Shown: positions 20,090 to 31,109 of the stretch, one piece after another | Numbering within the stretch: position 1 is the first letter of the stretch | Layout of the letters: every line of letters begins with the position of its first letter | Source of the DNA: Tigriopus japonicus | Lineage: Eukaryota > Arthropoda > Copepoda > Harpacticoida > Harpacticidae | Direction of reading: 5' to 3' | Length of the DNA stretch: 64,000 bases | Assembly: GCA_010645155.1 (NCBI GenBank) | Contig: CM021321.1 | Coordinates: forward strand, 8,643,339 to 8,707,338 | The notes under the pieces: model-generated | What the model was told of the DNA's origin: nothing | Seen by the model: the letters and a program-made list of their open reading frames with translations, nothing else | Database searches by the model: none | Made by a program: the position numbers and the translations under genes

Positions 20090-20728
20090 TTTGTTTGTGG
20101 TTTTTTGTTGCTAGCTCGTTCCTTATCACAACAGTCAGCATTTTTGTGATCAAGGTCGAAAATGGAGGCATAAGGGGGAAAATAGCGGAGAGGGTTGTGG
20201 CCGGGGACACGCTGAAAAACATTGCAATGAGATTCTCCGTGAACGTCAAGACAGTATACAGAGTCAGGAACATGGTGGGGAGGGGAGACACCAGTTTCCA
20301 AGACAAGAAACCAACGGGGAGGCCCAAGACAAGTAGAACGCCGGCAAAAATCTCCAAGGCCAAGGGACTCATTGCAGCAAACACGTCCACCACCTGTTCC
20401 CTGTCCTGGAGGCCACCACGGGCCTAATGGATACATATGGACCCAAGATGGTGCCCCAGCGCACACCAGCAAGGCTATCCAGAACTTCCTTGAAAACAAG
20501 CTGGAATCAAGTGGGTAGTGGTCCAAAGAGATGTGGCCTCCCTCATTGACAAATCTGAACCCCCTTGATTTCTCCATGTGGAAACACGTTGAGAACAAGG
20601 CCTGCGCAATTTGCTACAGCAATATCAGCGACCTAAAGATCTCCGTCAACGATCTGTGGAACAATATGGACGAGGCCTATGTCAGGAAGACCTGCGCCAC
20701 CTGCAGGAGGCGCCTTGACCTATGAATT
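20090..20728 (+). pseudogene. Internally deleted mariner-type transposase
   Basis: 20161-20400 encodes a helix-turn-helix DNA-binding domain (IAERVVAGDTLKNIAMRF, VKTVYRVRNMV, KKPTGRPKTS). After about 20425 the frame jumps to the C-terminal catalytic part: TQDGAPAHTSKAIQNFL with the second catalytic Asp, then PPSLTNLNPLDFSMW with the third acidic residue, an Asp. Counting an in-frame TAG (about 20517) as a residue, 39 residues separate the two aspartates. The first catalytic Asp region, roughly 100 codons, is deleted. I could not define inverted terminal repeats. Confidence 0.75.
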
Positions 20729-20829
20729 TAGGCTGGGGGGTCAATTTTCGAATATTAATGAAGTTCTTGGGCAAATACACAACTTTTATCATTGTAATGT
20801 TGAGCCCCTTGGCCCAGATCAACTTCTGA

Positions 20830-21095
20830 AGCACTATTTTAATTTTGCACAAAAAAATCCCTGGAATTACAACGCACCCGGTAAATCAGGAACAGTAGTG
20901 TTAGATAAAACACTTGCTTGCGGACCGCCGTATTTGACATTTCTTTGGTCCGATATGCCACCGTCAACACAAAACCTGCGTGTTCTGTCTGTCAAAAAGG
21001 ACCTAAACCACAAGATGCTCAGTCCACCAAAACCATTAAATATTAGTTTTGCCGGTAGATCGTTGGACGAGGTGGCCAGAAGTTGTCCCAATGTC
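20830..21095 (-). mobile_element. LINE reverse transcriptase fragment
   Basis: Minus-strand reading holds FNGFGGLSILWFRSFLTDRT and KYGGPQASVLS, the latter corresponding to the GVPQGSVLSP motif of non-LTR RTs. It is isolated and truncated on both sides, with no YADD box. Confidence 0.55.
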
Positions 21096-21204
21096 TTCTA
21101 TGGCAAGGGAAGATTGTGCCAAAACGTTAGTTCAAGGATGGATAGTACTAAAGGATAGTACATTTCGGAATATCTAAAGTGATCACTACGAGGACGTCAG
21201 TTCG

Positions 21205-21834
21205 AGTCCTCCTTGTGGCGGGAATTGAGCAACTTTCTGGGATTTAAGTTCACTTGTACTACCTCTTATCACCCTCAAGCCAACGGTTTAGCTGAACGGT
21301 TTCATCGTACCTTGAAAGCTGCTCTATTGGCAAAGCTCTCAGGCAAAACGACATGGGTTCGCGAACTTCCTTTGGTACTTTTGGGAATTCGCTCTACAAT
21401 AAAAGTTGATCTTGGCTACTCACCAGCTCAAGCAACCTATGGTGTGTCACTTCGCGTCCCTGGACGTTTTTTTTCCTCTGAAGCAAATCCTCCTGCATCT
21501 GGATCGTTTGTTAAAGATGTCTGTCGACGAATCAAAGAGTTTCCTTTTGTCAATCCTAGAAGGCATGGCTCTCCATTTACGTCATCTTCATTATCCAAGG
21601 CTGAATATGTTTTCGTTAGGGTTGTTGATTCGTGTTCTCCTCCGCTAGCACCTCCATATAATGGACCCTTTAAAGTGTGACATCGCTCGAAAGATTTCTA
21701 TGAGTTGGGTATGAACGGCAAGAAAGATACAGTTGCTACGGATAAATTAAAACCTGCTTTTCGTTCTCAAGATATTCTTCCCAGCTTGTCTGAACCACGT
21801 ATTTCTCAACGGGGTCGATTTACAGTTCTACCTA
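21205..21834 (+). pseudogene. pol: CsRn1-like Gypsy integrase fragment (Gypsy-6)
   Basis: Encodes the distal integrase core: TSYHPQANGLAERFHRTLK with the catalytic Glu, WVRELPLVLLGIRST, and DLGYSPAQATYGVSLRVPG. A TGA stop follows PPYNGPFKV at 21678-21680, after which the same frame continues with KDTVATDKLKPAFRSQ and RISQRGRFTVLP, a typical CsRn1 C-terminus. The N-terminal half is missing. It probably belongs to the same clade as the 2936-4862 element but is plus-strand. Confidence 0.75.
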
Positions 21835-22300
21835 TATAGACAGAAATGTCACTCCAGTTATGTCAATGGAGATTTGTTTTGAGCTCATTTCAGCAGTTCA
21901 GCAGCAAGGGTGCCACGTGACTTGATTCTTTATGCATTGCTCTTTTTCGAGCATAGCAGTTGAGAGAGCAATTCCGTCACTGACTCCCTGAAATCGCAAA
22001 TTCCAGTTTTGAATCACGTAACTCGTTGTGCTCAATTTCCAATCCCATCACACACAGTGCAAGCTTGTTGAATCACGAACAATTTGGGAGAGACATTTCT
22101 GTGTATATAGAACTGTAGGTCGATTGACTTATCCATTGTGTTAATTATGTTTAATTCTTTGTTCTCAAAATAAATTAGATGTGTAGGGTCTATGTGTCTA
22201 TGTGTAGGGGGTGTAGTGTGGCGAGCACTACATAACTGCTCTTGATACGACACTCCCTCTTTCGTTCTTTGGAACTGATCGAGTACGAATCCTACACCAC
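21835..22300 (+). repeat. Possible 3' UTR/LTR of Gypsy-6
   Basis: Follows the integrase C-terminus. It contains an AATAAA (about 22168) and a TGTAGTGTGGCGAGCACTACA stretch typical of a transcript-end region of LTR elements. No second copy is in the window, so LTR boundaries cannot be set. Confidence 0.35.
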
Positions 22301-22439
22301 CTTCTCGTAGCTCTTCTTTGTTTCTATTGGCTCTCGAATATACGTGAAAGGAGTTTGAGCCCGAGGTCTGTTCTCAATTTTTTGTTGTTAGTAAATTCAA
22401 TTTCCCGGCTAGCTTTGTAAAGTGGGAGGTTAGTCCGGA

Positions 22440-22640
22440 TGGGTGCATTCCCATTTCGAAAACGGCATCGTTGTCTTTCGAAAAATTGGAAGACTTGGCG
22501 ATTTGAGTAATCTCGCTCAACACGTTGGTGTAGCAACCAGGGCAAAGAATGTTCTGGACTTGTTTTTTAATGATCCTGATCTGATCCAGTATGTCCGTGT
22601 TGCCCCTAGTAGTCGATCAGATCATTACTGAAGTAAAATG
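22440..22640 (+). mobile_element. LINE endonuclease fragment
   Basis: Encodes LGDLSNLAQHVGVATRAKN, then VLDLFFNDPDLIQYVRVAP and SSRSDHY, the C-terminal motifs of the AP-type endonuclease (SDH) of non-LTR elements. It is cut right after SDHY. Confidence 0.65.
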
Positions 22641-23419
22641 GATGAAGAAAAGGACATCGTCATCGAGCCCGCTACAGCACATCCTTGAATCACCATTGTG
22701 TGCTAATACGATCGATGACAAGACAATGGCTCATAACGAACGTGATCGAGTCCAAAGAGGGACGAGTGCAGAAACCGGTGCAAAAGGTCCGGTTATGATA
22801 GGATCGAAGACGCCACCCTGTCCACAGATGGGACGATAACCCAGACAGGGCCACTCAGTTGCCTACCATGTATATATCCCACTTAAGCATGAATACCCAA
22901 ACTAACACCCTGTATTGTTTTCGCTACTAACCCCTTTAGAATCATACGACATGCCACTAATATAAATAAGACTTGCTAGACAAGCAAGACAATTCCTTTT
23001 CCTACATTCCGCCCTTTGTCCTCCAACCACTAACATCTCTGTTGTACTTTATCGATTTCATCAAGACGAGTATCCCAAATAAAGGCATCATCATCAGAAG
23101 CACCTGCATCCAATTATCTCGACCTACAGCATTGGAGTCACGCTCGTATCCACTCTTCACCCTCAATCCCTTTCATTAGATTACGTTCTTGAGATAGGGT
23201 AGACCATTACTCAAAAGCCGGCGAGCTCTAGAGTTAAACCTGATCAAAAGGTGGGCGTGGCCAAGTTTAAGTTAAAAAATGAACACTGGCCCCTTATTGT
23301 TGAAAGATTAGGCGAGTTGGACTAGATTTTCATTCTGGAGCAGGAACCATCATAAGATGAAGTTATAAATGGGCTGATCTCACTTCATGACGAGTTTTTT
23401 TGTCTCTGTGTATTCCAGA
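22641..23419. other. No gene recognised
   Basis: Short open frames only, and no repeat with a second copy in the window. Confidence 0.4.
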
Positions 23420-24880
23420 AATGGCGCCAAAAGGTGGGCCATCGTTTAGAATTCCAAGGTTTAGAAAGAAGTTGTTCAAAAGGAGTTGTCAGATTTCAGA
23501 TAGACTTCGACTTACTTCAAATCCTTTGGTAGTAGCAAGCCTCCAAAGCAAATTGGATGTGGTCCAAGCAAAGATTAGGGCCTCCATTGATTCCGATCAG
23601 TAAGTGAAGGAAAGTAGATTGATCCTGGAGATTAAGACGAATCCAAAGGTGTTTTTCTGTTTTGCAAACACAAAGAGAAAAATGCAGCATCCAGTTGGAT
23701 CCTTTGAGGTCGGCAGTAAAACCATTAATGATGATGAGTTGGGACGGGCAAATAGTGTAAAAAGATTTTTGGTAACATAAACCCATTTTTCTGCACTTTT
23801 GCACTTTTCACCTTTATTTGCACTTTTTATTTACGTTTTTGGCCAAAATTGACAAATTGTTAAGGAAATGTAGTGGCTTTTGAAAGAATTTTTAGTTTCA
23901 AGATCAAATTTTGAATTAGTCGAAAAAGCTTGCATTTGCAATCAACCATTCTTAGCACCTTGAAGAAAAATGTGCATTTCAGACGCAAACCTCACACTTT
24001 ATTCACCATCTTGGCTTTAACTATACGTAACATCCTGTTTACTAAACTAAAGATTAGACAAAAGAATCTCATTTTCCATGCAACCAACAAATAGCAAACC
24101 TATAACAACTCATGTTATGGAAATGGAAGGATCTCCAAACAATATAGATGTGATGAGACAATGAATGCCACATTTGAAATTGAGTTCTGGTAATTAAGCC
24201 ATGGGCCAAATATTGAAGTAATGTCACTAAAATCATGCTTAAAACACATTTAGGACTGTTTTCTTTGATGCAATTGTTAGGCACACGTGGGTATTTTTCT
24301 GTTCAATTTTCAATGTCTATTATTGAACAACTTGAAGGACGAAAACGGAGTGATGTAAAGCCATATAAAACAATTGCTAAATATATTTCGATAATATTTT
24401 AGGTACATACATCCATGAGACCACCTTAGGAATGAAAAATTCAGAAGATTGTTGACTAGAATATTTTTCATGACTTTACATCCTTTTGCTAGTTACCTAA
24501 TTAGTAGAACTCGTAACTTGTAAATGACTTCTGCTCAATTAGGAGCCGTGGGTACTCCATGAATAACGTTTTAAGACCAAATGCAAGTTATTTGCTCTTT
24601 TTGACATTTATTTGCTCTTTTTTGGCATTTATTTGCACTTTCAACATTTTTCTGAACTTTGTTTTGCACTTTTGGGCACATTTTTTTGAAACTTTTGGTA
24701 ACTAAAAGGGTAAGATTATTTGCACTTTCTGCCCGTCCCTAATGATGAGGTTATGGCCAATATGCTTGAAGATCAGTTCTCAAGTGTATTTTTGATTCTA
24801 AACAGAGTAAGAAAAGCAGGCCAAGACGCTAGTTATATTGTTGATGAGACTGGCATTGGTAGTCAGGATAAATGATTGGA
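23420..24880 (+). mobile_element. LINE fragment before the RT domain, split by an insertion
   Basis: 23420-23739 encodes FRKKLFKRSCQISDRLRLTS and LEIKTNPKVFFCFANTKRK, the linker between endonuclease and RT of a LINE. The frame resumes after the 1-kb insertion with NMLEDQFSSVFLILNRVRK, the expected next motif. Together with 22440-22640 it may be one diverged LINE copy. Confidence 0.6.
23740..24742. mobile_element. Non-autonomous DNA element, 1.0 kb
   Basis: Flanked by TGATGAG (23733-23739 and 24743-24749). Ends are TTGGGACGGGCAAA and, inverted, TTAGGGACGGGCAGAAA. The outer zones are runs of TTTGCACTTTT/TTTGCTCTTTT words, and no coding region is present. It is hAT-like by its 7-8-bp duplication and GGGACGGGC tips. 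Confidence 0.7.
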
Positions 24881-25029
24881 GGATCTGGTAGTCACAGATC
24901 AAGATGCTTTTGAGGCCTTGTTTGTTCGTTTGTGGTGGAGGCAGCTGTGATCTGAAAGAGGCTGTCCACCATATGAGGATATTGCCGCTCCACTTGGACA
25001 AGCCAACAAGCATTAATTTTTATTTTTAC

Positions 25030-25360
25030 CTCACCCTCGGGAATGACCCCAGGTGCGCCCATTTAAGTAGTCAAGGGCCGTGACTATTGCGTGTAATTTA
25101 AGACCACAGGCCACTAGGACTCGGCAAGCCCGGGATCTAACCGGGGCTTGCCTAGTTTTTGGCATTGAAAGACAGTTCAACGCTAAATTTTGACTCCGAA
25201 AAGTTGCGTTTGTAGATTTGATTTTTGCATTGAAAGACGGTTCAAATGCTAAATTTTGACTCCGTAGAGTTGAGTTCTGGAGAGTGGCAGTCAGCCGGGA
25301 TCGAACCCCAACCATCCGCACGACAACCCGACGCAGTACGCACTACGCCATGCCTCACCC
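25030..25360 (-). repeat. tRNA-derived SINE (family S2)
   Basis: Minus strand from about 25360: GGTGAGGCATGGCGTAGTGC with box A, then GGTTGGGGTTCGATCCCGGC with box B. The body contains two direct copies of a segment of about 60 bp (around 25155-25205 and 25220-25270, GCATTGAAAGACRGTTCAA). The tail is A-rich near 25020-25030. Its head and body differ from family S1. Confidence 0.7.
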
Positions 25361-25429
25361 CCTGACATTTGCAAGGAGTTTCCTTTTTATCCAACCATGA
25401 TAAAAGGTTCTCCTGTTCGATGTGTCTAG

Positions 25430-26875
25430 TTTGAGGACCGATTTGGTGTTCGAGGATCTGACGAGGAAAAAGTGGATTGCAAAAATTATTGATGACATAT
25501 GTGTACAAGCCGTTAACTTGCCGGAACCGTTAAACAGGTTGGAGATCATCATCCAGAGGTGCAGGGAGCAAACTCTCTATCAAGAAATTTGAAATCGGAC
25601 AATCTTTCAAGTTTGCTGGGTTTCTTGTCTCTTTTTTACCGGGATGAGGCCCGACCCAACCAAATTGATGGCTTTGCGTGAATTCCCCACACCAAAGTCA
25701 CTGACACACTTGCAGTCCTTCCTCGGTTTGGCAAACCAACTCGGCGCGCTCATTCCCGACCTACAACATTCAACCGTGAAAATGCGTGAGTTGTTGAAGA
25801 AGAAGTCTGCGTGGCTCTGGCTTCCCGAGCACGAGTCTGAATTCTGTAAAGCAAAATAATTATTAACATCACCGGCAGTTGTTGTACCTTTTGACCTCTC
25901 TCTCCAAACACAATTACTGACCGATGCATCTCGCCTCCATGGCCTCGGATTCGCCTTAATACAAAGAGAGAATGGAAAGGGCAGAATTCCTTGATGGAAT
26001 GAATGAGGGGAATGAATTTCCCTTGATGGAAAGGGCAGAATCCGCCTTATTCAGTGTGGATCTTGCGCTCTTTCTCCAGCCCAGAAGAACTACGCCACAA
26101 TATAACTGGAATTGAGTGCAATATGGTTTGCAATTCAAAAATGTCTCTCAACAATTCACGTCTCCAGTGTTTGTGTAAAAACCTAAACCAATTCTCGTTC
26201 TCCGTGACATGTTCAGCGGGGAAAAATCACCTCATAGCCGACGCTCTCAGTCGGTTTCCCGTTTTTGCCCCAGACCCCACTTTGGAAATCGCATTGTGGG
26301 CGACCATTTCAGAGTTCGATCCCTCCTTTACAGTCATTGTCAACAACATCGATGACGACTATGTCAAATTAAGGGTCTGTATTGAGCCAGGTTACCCACT
26401 CCCGCGCACTCTATCACCTTATGGCGAGGTCATCCATAAGCTACGCATAGGCGAGGAGGCCGAAAAAGGTCTAGTCTTACTAGGCCAAAGATTGGTCGGT
26501 CCCCGACCAGCCACTATTGGCCGGGCATGGCCAATGAAATCGACCATTGGGTTCGTCAATGTTCGGTTTGTGTCAGAGCCTTACCCTCACAAGCAGCAGA
26601 ACCCGTTCTGTCCGGAATTGAGGTCGCCTCTGCACCAATGGAAGCCGTCTCCGTTGACTTGTTCGACTTAGGTGGGAAATCGTCTTTAGTCACGGTGGAT
26701 CGATTTAGCGGATATCCTTTCGTGGCGATGATGAACTTAACCTCGACAGACTCGGTCTGGACGAAATTGAGGACATGGTTTAACGAGGTCGGTTTTCCTC
26801 GTCTAATCAAAAGTGATGGTGGACCTCAGTTTCGTCAAAGGTTCGGTGAGTTCCGGTTCGTGAGATAATTTATTT
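25430..26875 (+). pseudogene. pol: Gypsy-5 pol: RT end, RNase H, integrase N-half
   Basis: Plus-strand Gypsy. About 25480 has IAKIIDDICVQAVNLPE, which includes the RT catalytic DD. 25580-25860 has FKFAGFLVS and LQSFLGLANQLGALIPDL. 25900-26260 has RNase H (LLTDASRLHGLGFALIQ, HLIADALSRFPVF). 26527-26868 has the integrase zinc region and first catalytic Asp (VRQCSVCVRALPSQ, AVSVDLFDLGGKSSLVTVD) up to KSDGGPQF with the second Asp. There are stops and at least three frameshifts. It ends abruptly near 26875 where the 3' end of LINE-B begins. The integrase continues beyond LINE-B at 30215. Confidence 0.85.
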
Positions 26876-29800
26876 ACTTATCAAATTAATGACGCGTAAA
26901 GTCAGAACGACTTCTTGAGAAGACTGATTTGACATCAATCGATGGGGGAGAAAAATAAAGAGAATTTATCACAGCATGGATAAAGATTCAAGTTCACTAG
27001 AAAGTACAATTATTGAAACGTTTAGCAAATAGTTTCTCCAAATGGGTCACTTCGTCCTTGATGATATGTTTTGCCTTGGAAAGAGTCTCCGCACTTCTGA
27101 CTTTTTCTGGCAATACATTCCAGATACGAGCCGCCTTTCTCAGGTATGAGCCCCTTGTTGATATTTCAGGAACGTCCCTTCTTGTTGTTGATCTTGTGGA
27201 CGCAGAATTTTGAAGTTGTGGTCTATTCCGGTGATGACATTGCCAGGCTAAGACTGCATTCGTTACAATGGCCAGTTGGAGTACACTTTGTTGCTGCCCC
27301 ATCTTGAGCAAATCGTTCACTAGGATTCTGTCCTTCAGTGACAGTCCAAAACAGGCCCTAATTGCATTGTTCAAACGCACTTGCAGGGCAGCAATCAGAC
27401 TGCATTTGTACTCCCCTTCTTTCCAGCCTACTGTTGGGTCAGCATAAGCCTCCAGGCCGAATCGTATTTTGCTTATCAGCAATGAGTCGATGAGAAACAG
27501 AAGAGTCTTGAGTGGAATTTGACAACGCAGTCTCCGCAGCACTCCCACCCGCCGATCCAAGTCCCCCAAGAGATCCCGCACGTGCGCTTTCCATGATCCC
27601 TCGGATAATATCTTCATTCCCAAGAGCGTTGCAACGTTAGAACTTTCGATAGTTTTTCCGCGGCAATTTATTTGGAGCCCCTGTTTTCCAAAGAACACCA
27701 TATTTGTCTTTTCTGTATTAAGAACTTGGCCTGATCCTTCCATGTAAGATGCTACGTCATCTGAGACGATTTCCAACCGATCTTGAAGTTGCTGCTTAGT
27801 TTTCGCTGATACCACAGCACTTATATCGTCTGCAAACATCACAAGATCAGAACTTGTGGCGAGCGGTAAGTCACTGATGAGAACTAGGAAGAGAAGCGGG
27901 GATAATCCAGACCCTTGTGGCACTCCGATTGGTACACACCGTTCCTCCGAAAGGTGGTCTCCAACCTCCACTACCCAGGTTCTTCCATTAAGATATGATC
28001 TTACCAGACTTATCGAGTTTTTGTCCAGCCCATAGATTTCTAGTTTCCTGGTGAGAATTTCGACGTCAACCAAGTCAAATGCTGAAGACAAGTCAAAGAA
28101 AAGCGCTGTGACCAAATCTCTCCTCTCATGACATGACCTCCATAAATGTGAGACACGATTCACCGCAGTCGAAACTGAGTGAGCCTCACGATAACCGTGT
28201 TGCTCTGACGGGATCTCCGACTTGTTCTCCATGTATTCGCTCAATTGTGCCCGCATTATCTCCGCCATTATTTTTGATGGAACTTTGACCAAACAGATTG
28301 GTCGAAAGTTCTTCAAGTTTGTTTTGGAATTCTTTTTGTGTAAGGGAACCACACGCGAAAGCTTCCACTCTGTTGGAAAAATTCCTTCACGAACAGACTG
28401 GTTTATGATTTTGGTTAGTGGGGCAATGATAGCTTCTCCACACAACTCCAGAACTCTAACGGTAAGACCATCCGCATCTTTTGAGTCAGTCTTCTTTAGT
28501 TTTCTGATTGCCTCCCTAACTCTCCTAAAGGATATCTCATGGAATGAAAATCCTCCGGGCTTCAATTTCCGTACTTTTGAAATTTCTTTGGCGTTTGAGA
28601 ACAGATCATCTCCGACCGGTCTTAAACTTTGGTGCAGCCTATTAATTTTCTCCACGAAGAACTCAAGGAATAGAGAAGGTATTTCCTCTTCCGCAACATA
28701 TTTGCCACCTTCCTTCAACTGAATCTTGCTGTCCTTTTCTTTTCCGCACAATTCATCGACCAAGTCCCACACTTCTGTGGGATTGTTTTCGATACGTCAC
28801 CCATTGGCCTCCAGCGTTTCTTTTCTTGTAAGGGCATTGCATTGGTTTCTGAGCTTCTTGTATTTTTAAAATTGCTTCTCGTTCTTGGCATTGTCCCTAC
28901 TTTTTCTAAGTCGTGTCAAGGTGGGAGAGGGCTTTGGTCTTGCTTTCTTCTTCTCCAAAATCGGCAGGACATATCTTCCCGATATATCTTTTGCGTATCA
29001 GTCTTTTCTTCGCTTTCTCTCTTTCGATATTAAGAGTAACCTTGACCATGTCGTGGTCTGAATAGCCAGCATCAATTTTCTCAATGGAGAGGTCAAAGGT
29101 TCCCTTATGAGCCGCCCAGTCAAGGCAGGAAGTCACCGTGTCTTCCCCACGTCGTCTAGACCATGTTGGGCCCGGCGACACCACTTGATAGTTGAGTTGG
29201 AAGAGGTTCATTTTGAGCTCTTCGGCTTTCTTATATTCATAGTACGTCTCATCCTTCCACAGATCAAGATTCCAGTCGCCTAAAACAATGACATTTGATC
29301 CAGTTATGTGTTCCATGTTGCGAATCAAAGATGTTAGATCGCCTTGTTGGTTTCCATTCCACTCCCTATAAAGGTTACACACATGTAGCTTCTTCCCGCA
29401 CGGAGTTTCCAGTTTGATCCATAACTGCTGGCCTTCCTCCGTTACTTTGAACGGCTCAGCTGAGTGAAAAGTGTGTTCTTCTTTACCAGAGTCATAACTC
29501 GTATCTTCTTACCAGGTCCAATGAAAATCTCATAATCTGGTATCGTAAATGGTTTCTTGACATCGTAATCTACAAGATCGGTTTCTTGAAATAATATCAC
29601 GTCGGGGTTGAGTTTTGAGACTTGATCCTTAATTTCTTCTTCCTTGTTGTAGAGCCCTCGACAAATATTAATAGAAACTAATTGGATTTTCCGTGCGTTC
29701 TTTGGGGCAATAGTTTTATGAGACGTGGGCTGTCCATCGGTCCGAGAACAACCCACGTCTCCCCGTTTCCCGAATGTTTTCCGCTGACTTTGCTTCGTTC

Positions 29801-30212
29801 CTGGGCATCTTCCCACATCGCATCGTAGTCACGGCGTTGCTGTGGTGTGAGATCGGGTTCAACTCTGATTCTTTGTCCTCGTTCTTGATTCATTGTCTTC
29901 AACCTCAAATGACCAGCCTTGTCAAGAACGCTCTCTCTTTTCTCTGCATTGGCCATTGTGACAAGGATAAGTCGATGGGTCTTTTTTTCGTCGGGTTTAC
30001 CGAGACGTACAGTCTTAATAACGTCCTCATTGGTTATGTTATGTTCTGGGTTTCGAACGTTGAGCACGCGGACGATCTCTTCTTTATCATCCTGTTTCTC
30101 GCTTTTCTCAAGGACACCCCGAACAATGATATTCTTCCTTCTTGTTTCAACACTTTCCAACTCCTTAATTATGCAATTATTATAGTTATGCACCCACTTC
30201 GGCATTCTGGTC
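26876..30212 (-). mobile_element. LINE-B, near-complete non-LTR retrotransposon
   Basis: Read from 30212 down. 30214-29678 is an ORF1-like segment (KNIIVRGVLEKSEKQDDKEE, VIKTVRLGKPDEKKTH) overlapping the endonuclease start. 29780-28906 is an AP-type endonuclease in two frames: IQLVSINICRGLYNKEEE, VILFQETDL, then IVLGDWNLDLWKD and DAGYSDHDMV with the catalytic SDH. 28772-26997 is a 591-codon RT frame (PLHKKNSKTNLKNFRPICLV, LFFDLSSAFDLVDVEIL, GVPQGSGLSP, and MFADDISAVV with the DD catalytic pair). A TGA near 28798 and a frame break near 29440 are the visible defects. The RT itself is uninterrupted. The 3' UTR runs to about 26876 with an AT-rich tail. The clade is not assigned beyond a CR1/Jockey-like non-LTR. 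Confidence 0.85.
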
Positions 30213-30976
30213 AAGACTAGTTCTCCCTACAATCCCCGAAGCAATGGCTTGGTCGAGGCCGCTGTGAAGCAGGTCAAAGGCCTGCTTAAGAAGATGAACG
30301 GGGTGGATGGAGCCGAATTTCGCGAAGCATTGCTTGAATGGCGCTCGACACCCTGAGCGGACGAACATTTGCCTGCCGTGGGTATCTTTGGACGACATTT
30401 GCGAACCCGCTTACCAAATGGACGCTCATTGGAATTCCATCCGGATTTATGCGGTGAGGTGGCGATGGCCAGAAGAGCCATTGATAAGCGAAGAGTGATT
30501 GCGGCCTCTGGACATGCATGTCCAGGGCGACCATGGGCGACCATGTCCACGTTCAACACCCCATTGACAAAACTTGGCCCTTCAGGGCTTGAACCGTGCA
30601 AGAAAAATCAAAATCTGGCCAGTCTGACCGGCGCTTTCTCCGACTTGCCCCCGCCCGTCCAAGATGCTCACGGCAACGAGATGGAGATGGCCCAGGGAAA
30701 AAATCATGTTTGATCTCCCGTAACACACCCCACAATCACCGGACCGATTCCGCGCCGCCTAAGTCCCCGGAACCGCCACGTCAGGTTTGATATTTGACCA
30801 GAAGAATAGATCCTTCGAACCGAGAGTCAACCATTCATTCACGCATTTGGCGCCCACTCTCAAATATCAACAAACCGAATCAAGGGAAGACGGAATCCAC
30901 GAGAAAATCGTTTTTGTATGTTTTATTATGTATTTTTCCTATTTATCTTCACGTTTTTCGATAATAAGAGGGGAGG
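30213..30976 (+). pseudogene. pol: Gypsy-5 integrase, C-terminal half
   Basis: Continues the Gypsy-5 integrase on the other side of LINE-B: TSSPYNPRSNGLVEAAVKQV with the catalytic Glu, then FREALLEWRSTP, an in-frame TGA, and AVGIFGRHLRTRLP. A degraded tail reaches a polypurine tract AAGAGGGGAGG (30966-30976). Confidence 0.8.
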
Positions 30977-31109
30977 TGTAGTATTGTCTGATCCGGTTAT
31001 ATATCTATGCACAGCTGAACAAAAACATAGACACTCTTGTTCTCATCTTTACGACACGGGTACATCTATCGTCCTCCATCCTCGTTCAGGTCTCGCCCAT
31101 ACTCCAACA
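30977..31109 (+). repeat. Probable 3' LTR of Gypsy-5
   Basis: Starts TGTAGTATTGTCTGATCC right after the polypurine tract and may end at ACTCCAACA (31109), where LINE-A sequence takes over. No second copy lies in the window, so the end is inferred from TG...CA and from the neighbouring element. Confidence 0.5.

Noticed and set aside
19924..20598. Minus-strand 224-codon frame as a gene
   Set aside because: Antisense of the mariner transposase remnant, whose plus-strand motifs are clear.
21180..21232. tRNA 3' half (GTTCGAGTCCTCC) before the integrase fragment
   Set aside because: No 5' half and no stable T-stem. A single box B-like word is not enough for a tRNA or a SINE.
30227..30735. Overlapping minus-strand frames as genes
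   Set aside because: The plus strand carries recognisable integrase motifs. The minus frames are their mirror images in a GC-rich stretch.
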